A stretch of DNA of 64,000 bases from Parasphingopyxis algicola (GTDB lineage Bacteria; Pseudomonadota; Alphaproteobacteria; Sphingomonadales; Sphingomonadaceae): positions 1,364,001 to 1,428,000 of the forward strand of contig NZ_CP051131.1 in the NCBI RefSeq assembly GCF_013378075.1, read 5' to 3'. This document shows positions 59,648 through 64,000 of the stretch, piece after piece. The position numbers and the translations under genes are program-made. Each line of letters starts with the position of its first letter. The first letter of the stretch is position 1. The notes under the pieces are model-generated. The model was given only the letters and a program-made list of their open reading frames with translations, did no database searches and had not been told where the DNA came from.

Positions 59648-61078
59648 TTGGGCCAGGATATTGCACGATCGCGGTTCGAGCAAAACGACCATGCAGAGTT
59701 CCGGGCACGGCTCCGAAACGAGACGAAGACGCTGAAGCGCTGGTTCGAGGAAAAACGGTTCGAACGGTCCGATACGTTCACGACGGGCCTCGAGCTCGAA
59801 GCCTGGTTGGTCGACGAGAATTTCCTCCCCACGCCGAGCAGCAACGAATTCATCGCCACGGCGAACGACCCGCATGTCGTCCATGAACTTTCGAAGTTCA
59901 ATTTCGAACTCAATGCCGATCCCCACGGTCTGACGGACCGATGCTTCGCCACGATGCGCAACGATCTCGACAGCTTATGGCGGCGCTGCACGCATGCGGC
60001 GGAGACCCTGCGGCAGCAGCCATTGGCGATCGGTATCCTGCCGACCGTGCGCGACGAGATGCTCCAGCCGGCCTGGATGTCCGATCTCAACCGGTACAAG
60101 GCGCTCAACGACGAGCTGTTCCGCGCCCGCCAGGAGGAGCCGTTTCATATCGAGATCAGCGGCCAGGACGAACTCGATTACCGTTGCGATCATATCATGC
60201 TGGAGGCGGCCTGCACCTCGCTCCAGGCTCATCTCCAGATCAACCAGGACGACGCCGTCCGGTTCTACAATGCATCGCTCGTCGCGGCTGCGCCGTTGAT
60301 CGCCGCGACGGCGAACTCTCCATTCCTCTATGGCAAGTCGCTATGGGCCGAGACCCGGATTCCGGCGTTCGAACAGGCGACGAAGGTTCATGGCTTTCTG
60401 GATCTCCATGGCCGGCAGGTTCTGCGGGTCACGTTGGGCATGGGCTATCTGCGGCAATCATTTATCGAGCTTTTTCTCGAAAATCTGAGCTATCCGACGC
60501 TGCTTCCCATCGTCAGCGAGGACGGCGATCGCTTTCGCAATCTGCGCCTCCAGAACGGCACGATATGGCGCTGGGTCAGGCCGATCATCGGGTTCGACGG
60601 CGCCGGCACGCCGCATCTGCGGATCGAACATCGGGTCATGCCATCCGGGCCCACGATCGCCGACACGATCGCCAATCTCATGCTGTGCTTCGGCCTGATG
60701 ATCGATCTCGGCCGTGCGGAAACGCCGCCGGAAACGGAAACCGGGTTCGAGGATTGCCGCGCGAATTTCTACGCCTGCGCCAGGGACGGGCTGAATGCGC
60801 GGATATGCTGGGCCGGAAAGACCCATGATGTCCGGGCCCTGCTGCTCGAAAAGCTGCTGCCCGACGCCAAGCGCGCGCTCGCCCGGGAAGGCGTGGATAC
60901 GGCCGATCTCGACTATTATTTCGACGAAATCTTGCAGGCGCGCATAGCGTCCGGCCTCATCGGCGCGGAATGGCAGCGCCGTTATTATTCCGGGAATGGC
61001 CGGAACTTCCAGGCGCTGACCGAACGCTATGCCGAATTGCAAGGCGGCGGTACGCCCGTCCATAGCTGGCCCCTATGA
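59648..61078 (+). CDS. GCS2-family carboxylate-amine ligase
   Basis: 476 residues from TTG 59648 with GGGGA upstream. The glutamine-synthetase-like ATP fold of the GCS2 family is visible: FTTGLELEAWLVDENFLP, NADPHGLTD (instead of the ELNPHQ of GshA), HIEISGQDELDYRCDHIMLEAACTSLQAHLQ, and TPHLRIEHRVMPSGPTIAD. Family members couple an amine to a carboxylate of glutamate or a related acid using ATP; plant-type gamma-glutamylcysteine ligase and ergothioneine or peptide-tail ligases are examples. Substrate here is unknown. The stop overlaps the M14 deacylase start (ATGA), implying both act on the same compound. Confidence 0.85.
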   Translation: MGQDIARSRFEQNDHAEFRARLRNETKTLKRWFEEKRFERSDTFTTGLELEAWLVDENFLPTPSSNEFIATANDPHVVHELSKFNFELNADPHGLTDRCFATMRNDLDSLWRRCTHAAETLRQQPLAIGILPTVRDEMLQPAWMSDLNRYKALNDELFRARQEEPFHIEISGQDELDYRCDHIMLEAACTSLQAHLQINQDDAVRFYNASLVAAAPLIAATANSPFLYGKSLWAETRIPAFEQATKVHGFLDLHGRQVLRVTLGMGYLRQSFIELFLENLSYPTLLPIVSEDGDRFRNLRLQNGTIWRWVRPIIGFDGAGTPHLRIEHRVMPSGPTIADTIANLMLCFGLMIDLGRAETPPETETGFEDCRANFYACARDGLNARICWAGKTHDVRALLLEKLLPDAKRALAREGVDTADLDYYFDEILQARIASGLIGAEWQRRYYSGNGRNFQALTERYAELQGGGTPVHSWPL

Positions 61079-62085
61079 CCCAGCAAGATGCGGTGATCCG
61101 GCTCGATCGCCTGAACCAGTTTCCGGCCGGCCTCACCGATATCGGACCACGGGAGATTGCAACGGTTCTCCCAAATCCGGCGCTGATCATGATTCCCGGC
61201 GAGCGCGAAGATCCGCTGTTCGTGTCGACGGTTCTCCATGGCAACGAGACGACGAGCTTTTTCGTCCTTCGCGAACTTGCCCGCAAATATGGTGCGACGC
61301 CGCCGCCGAGAAGCCTGATGATTTTCGTCGGCAACGTTCGGGCGATGGCGGCGGACGCCCGCTACCTTCCCGACCAGCACGATTTCAATCGTATCTGGGC
61401 GGACGGAGACAGCCCGTTTCACCATCTCGTGCGCCAGGTCGCCGAGGCCGCCCGCGAACAGGATCCGTTCGCAAGCATCGACATTCACAACAATACCGGC
61501 ACCAATCCCTATTATGGCTGCGTCAACGCGCTCCGGCCCGCCGACCTGCACCTGGCGGCAGCGTTCGCCCCGGTCGGCGTTTTCTACCGGAATCCGTCGA
61601 CAACCCAGTCCGTCGCCTTTTCGCAATTCTGTCCGGCGGTCACGATCGAATGCGGGAAAAGCGGCGATGAAGCGGGTATCGCGAAAGCGCTGTGGCTGAT
61701 CGACCATGTTGCAGCTCTCGAGCATTTTCCCGACCATGCGCCGCCGGACGAGGCTGTCCGGCTCTACCAGACGGTCGGCTCGGTCGTCGTCGATCCGGCC
61801 AGCAGCATTGCGTTCGGCGACAGCGGCGCCGACCTGGCGTTGCGACCGGATCTCGAGGCAATGAATTTTTCGGACCTCGAAGCCGGAACCTATTGGGCGA
61901 CGGCCCGTGAGCCGGCGCGCGCGTTGCGCGTGATCGGCGAACATGGGGATGACCTGACCGATCAGTTTTTTGTCGCCGACGGCGGGCGGATATCTCTCAA
62001 ACGCGCTGCGACGCCCGCGATGATTACAAGCGACGAGAGCGTCATCCGTCAGGATTGTCTCGGATATCTGATGGCGCCGCTCTGA
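61075..62085 (+). CDS. Succinylglutamate desuccinylase/aspartoacylase-like M14 deacylase
   Basis: 336 residues from ATG 61075. Zinc-binding motifs of M14 carboxypeptidase-like deacylases: STVLHGNETTSFFVLREL (H..E), FASIDIHNNTGTNPYYG (H), and late ECGKSGDEAG with the catalytic-region Glu. Members hydrolyse N-acyl amino acids or short amide conjugates. Coupled to the GCS2 ligase, so the pair may make and trim a small conjugate; function is inferred from linkage only. Confidence 0.85.
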   Translation: MTQQDAVIRLDRLNQFPAGLTDIGPREIATVLPNPALIMIPGEREDPLFVSTVLHGNETTSFFVLRELARKYGATPPPRSLMIFVGNVRAMAADARYLPDQHDFNRIWADGDSPFHHLVRQVAEAAREQDPFASIDIHNNTGTNPYYGCVNALRPADLHLAAAFAPVGVFYRNPSTTQSVAFSQFCPAVTIECGKSGDEAGIAKALWLIDHVAALEHFPDHAPPDEAVRLYQTVGSVVVDPASSIAFGDSGADLALRPDLEAMNFSDLEAGTYWATAREPARALRVIGEHGDDLTDQFFVADGGRISLKRAATPAMITSDESVIRQDCLGYLMAPL

Positions 62086-62086
62086 T

Positions 62087-62100
62087 TTGTCCTGGATCAA
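62087..62100 (+). promoter_or_regulatory. FNR/FixK-type box for the YdcH-family gene
   Basis: TTGTCCTGGATCAA matches at eight of ten positions, with TACAGT (62122-62127) 21 bases downstream at -10. The gene starts at 62192. Confidence 0.58.
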
Positions 62101-62191
62101 AATTCCCGGCATCGATCGCGCTACAGTCGTCGAACCGACCGGGTTTCGGTCGCATGGTCGAATACGCAACAGGCTGAGGAGATAAGAGACT

Positions 62192-62437
62192 ATGTCACAT
62201 GTACCGCACGAACTGGCGGAGGAATTTCCGGACCATGTCGATCGGCTTCACGACCTCAAGGTCGGCAATGCCCATTTCGCGAAGCTGGCCGACGAATACC
62301 ACACGATCAACCGCGAGATTCACCGGATCGAAAGCGGTGTCGAGCCGGGAACCGACGAGCGCACCACGGTGCTGCGCAAACAGCGGCTCGAGTTGAAAGA
62401 CGAGATCGCGGCGATGATATTCGAAACCGCCCGGTAG
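62192..62437 (+). CDS. YdcH family protein (DUF465)
   Basis: 81 residues from ATG 62192 with GAGGAGATAAGAG upstream. A single helical hairpin: LAEEFPDHVDRLHDLKVGNAHFAKLADEYHTINREIHRIESG then EERTTVLRKQRLELKDEIAAMI, complete for the family, whose function is unknown. Its own promoter with an FNR/FixK-type box. Convergent with the cupin gene at 62466. Confidence 0.88.
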   Translation: MSHVPHELAEEFPDHVDRLHDLKVGNAHFAKLADEYHTINREIHRIESGVEPGTDERTTVLRKQRLELKDEIAAMIFETAR

Positions 62438-62465
62438 CCATCGGCCAATTGCCGCAGACCGCCGA

Positions 62466-63323
62466 TCAGTATGCGGCCGGCGGCGCCCATTCGGTATCGG
62501 CCAGATACGCCAGTTTGTCGGGAAGGACCGGCGCATAGGGCGCATCGTACCGGAAAGGCGCCTGCTCGTCCGTCCATTGATTGACATGCCGTCCACCGAC
62601 GAAGCGGATCAGGGACACGCATCCCCAGCGCGCGCCGAATGGGCCGTGAGCAATGCCCGGCGGCCGCCAGAAATAGGCGCCGGGATACATGGTACCGAAC
62701 GGGCCGGTCAGCGACCCGGCGATCAGATACGCCTCTTCCACCACCGGATGCATTTCCTGCGGTCCTTCCCCGGTCGGCGGTGCGCTTTGCGGCAGGATGA
62801 GCGACAGGAAGGTGCGCTCGCCGGTAACGGGATCGGTGCGCAGATTCTTGCGCGAAATGCCCAGATGCCGAAGATTGGGATCGTTCAGGGTCATGTCCCA
62901 CTCCATCGCGGCCGCATCGATATGTGGAATGGCGCGGGATGCATCCTCTTCGGCCAGTTCGCCCTTGTCGGGCATCAGCGTCGGTTCGCGATCGTAAAAG
63001 GCCAGCAGGGCGCAGCCGTCCGGCGCGCTCATCGAGCGGCGCGTCCACCCGGCCGGCAGATAGGCATAACTATCGGCCGGATAGACATGATCGTCCATAT
63101 GCAGTGCGCCTTCGAGCACGTAGAATTCTTCGCTCGCGGCGATATGCTCGGGCCCTTCGCGCGACCAGCCCGCCGGATAGCGTATCAGCGCCGTACAGGC
63201 GCCATCGGCGGGATCCCGGCTCAACATCTTGTATTCGGCGTCCGGCCTGGCGAGCCCCGCGCCGATCCGCCGCCAGGGCAGCATCTGGGCCTGGACGAAT
63301 TCGATATGATCGCGCGTCAGCAT
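62466..63323 (-). CDS. Double cupin protein, DUF4437 type
   Basis: 285 residues from ATG 63323, preceded by GGGAGGG. Two cupin half-domains: GPEHIAASEEFYVLEGALHMDD with PADSYAYLPAGW, and the second GEGPQEMHPVVEEAYLIAGS with YPGAYFWRPPGIAHGPFGA. The His and Glu residues in both are those that bind a metal in cupins. Members of DUF4437 have no established reaction. A near-consensus FNR/FixK-type box sits 63 bases upstream on the minus strand. Confidence 0.85.
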   Translation of the reverse strand: MLTRDHIEFVQAQMLPWRRIGAGLARPDAEYKMLSRDPADGACTALIRYPAGWSREGPEHIAASEEFYVLEGALHMDDHVYPADSYAYLPAGWTRRSMSAPDGCALLAFYDREPTLMPDKGELAEEDASRAIPHIDAAAMEWDMTLNDPNLRHLGISRKNLRTDPVTGERTFLSLILPQSAPPTGEGPQEMHPVVEEAYLIAGSLTGPFGTMYPGAYFWRPPGIAHGPFGARWGCVSLIRFVGGRHVNQWTDEQAPFRYDAPYAPVLPDKLAYLADTEWAPPAAY

Positions 63324-63385
63324 GGAACGCCCTCCCGATGGCATTGCAAGACGGACAATCCATAGATCCGCCGCCGGCCGCTGCT

Positions 63386-63399
63386 TTGATCTATCTCAA
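63386..63399 (-). promoter_or_regulatory. FNR/FixK-type box upstream of the DUF4437 cupin
   Basis: TTGAGATAGATCAA read on the minus strand (plus: TTGATCTATCTCAA) matches at nine of ten positions. TATGGA on the minus strand lies 21 bases downstream as a possible -10. Confidence 0.55.
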
Positions 63400-63427
63400 C
63401 GGCCTCTCCCGAGCCTGGCGTGCCGGA

Positions 63428-64000
63428 TCAGTCCGAAGCGGCCTCTTTCAGGTCCCGGTAAAGGCGTCGGGTTCGATCGGGTATCACCAACTCGGCGCCC
63501 GTGCCGTTCCGTTGCGCCGTCCTGAGCGACGCTTCGAAGAACCGCTCATCCGACCGCGCAGGATCGAGCCCGAGCCGTTCGCAGATCGCGGCCAGGCGAT
63601 CGAGATAGCGATCGGAGTCCGTATCGAAATCGACCAACGGAAACCGTTCGCGCCGCCAGAGCGCGAACAGCCGTTCGTTGTAGTGATGCCAGAGATCGAC
63701 GAACGCGCCCGAAGTGCCAAACTCCGGATTGCGCTTCAGCAACGACCGGGCGACGGCGACAGGGCTGCGAACGGTTCCCACGAATTCGGCGTCGGGAAGC
63801 GCAGCACGCCAACCGTCGAGCAGCAGCAATAAGCGGGGATCCTTGAGCCCCCAAGGGCTTCTGCCCCGATAGTCGGCTATGATTGCGTCACGCCGGGCCC
63901 GATGATCCGCCTGCCACTCCATCCGCGGCGGCGGGCGGTGCCAGGCACCTCCGTTCGATGTGAGAATCTCCTCATTGAGCAACATGACTTTCTTGTTTTC
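63428..64000 (-). CDS. Sulfotransferase-family protein, N-terminal part beyond the window
   Basis: 190 residues are visible to the stop at 63428; the reading frame continues past base 64000, so the start and P-loop-like PAPS-binding motif are not visible. The seen part has WGLKDPRLLLLLDGWRAALPDAEFVGTVRSPVAVARSLLKRN, which matches the PSB' loop and 3'-phosphate region of bacterial sulfotransferases, and a C-terminal AICERLGLDPARSDERFFEASLRT. Catalytic activity cannot be judged. Confidence 0.7.
   Translation of the reverse strand, partial: ENKKVMLLNEEILTSNGGAWHRPPPRMEWQADHRARRDAIIADYRGRSPWGLKDPRLLLLLDGWRAALPDAEFVGTVRSPVAVARSLLKRNPEFGTSGAFVDLWHHYNERLFALWRRERFPLVDFDTDSDRYLDRLAAICERLGLDPARSDERFFEASLRTAQRNGTGAELVIPDRTRRLYRDLKEAASD

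Overview
The window is a high-GC alphaproteobacterial chromosome segment that carries a complete photosynthesis gene cluster (PGC, about 5.3-43.9 kb) joined to an oxygen-sensing, sulfide-oxidation and stress region (about 44-63 kb). Gene content and order, an aerobic AcsF-type cyclase without bchE in view, no puc antenna genes in view, a tetraheme PufC, and a CGAGCGYAGYCGAG-type interspersed repeat together suggest an aerobic anoxygenic phototroph of the Sphingomonadales. The order-level assignment is inference; genus cannot be read from the sequence.

Layout. 1-5.3 kb is the flank: a partial LolD/YbbA-type ABC ATPase, the divergent esterase tesA, two adjacent acyl-CoA dehydrogenases and a DUF3422 membrane protein. 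At 5.3 kb is a lipoprotein cytochrome c. From 21.2 down to 5.9 kb runs a 14-gene minus-strand operon, bchF-N-B-H-L-M-lhaA-puhA-B-C-orf98-acsF-puhE-hemA, with mostly overlapping or touching genes, ending at a strong hairpin. From 21.4 to 28.0 kb on the plus strand are the regulators aerR/ppaA and ppsR/crtJ, then bchG, a second PucC-like carrier, bchP, tspO and a small membrane protein. Converging on them is crtF, then bchC-X-Y-Z-pufB-A-L-M-C (37.7 to 28.0 kb, minus). crtD and crtC run outward from crtF (37.8-40.2 kb, plus), meeting a minus-strand bchI-D-O-orf66 operon (43.9-40.1 kb). The cluster encodes the route from glycine and succinyl-CoA (HemA) through Mg-chelatase (BchHID), methyltransferase (BchM), cyclase (AcsF), both dark-operative reductases (BchLNB, BchXYZ), BchF and BchC, to esterification and phytyl reduction (BchG, BchP), plus reaction centre, LH1 antenna and the spheroidene-type carotenoid end steps. 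The gene for the common cyclase alternative bchE, crtE/B/I and pufQ are not here.

Regulation. Perfect or near-perfect TGT-N12-ACA operators of PpsR/CrtJ lie in front of bchF/aerR (two), bchG (one), bchC (two) and between crtF and crtD (one), several with the -35 hexamer embedded.

The right-hand third holds fixL (heme PAS kinase with all four heme-pocket residues conserved), fixJ and fixK, and nine FNR/FixK-type boxes (TTGAY-N4-RTCAA-like) in front of two zinc alcohol dehydrogenases, a double SpoIIAA-like protein, a DUF4136 lipoprotein, hsp20, a persulfide dioxygenase-PmpAB-SQR-SulP-VIT1 sulfur/metal run, a GCS2 ligase plus M14 deacylase pair, a YdcH protein and a DUF4437 cupin. One of these boxes sits between convergent genes with an ideally spaced -10 and reads into a non-coding stretch ending in a long hairpin: a candidate low-oxygen small RNA. 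The window ends inside a sulfotransferase-like gene. I saw no tRNA, rRNA, CRISPR array, insertion sequence or phage gene, and no gene-free stretch longer than 300 bases.
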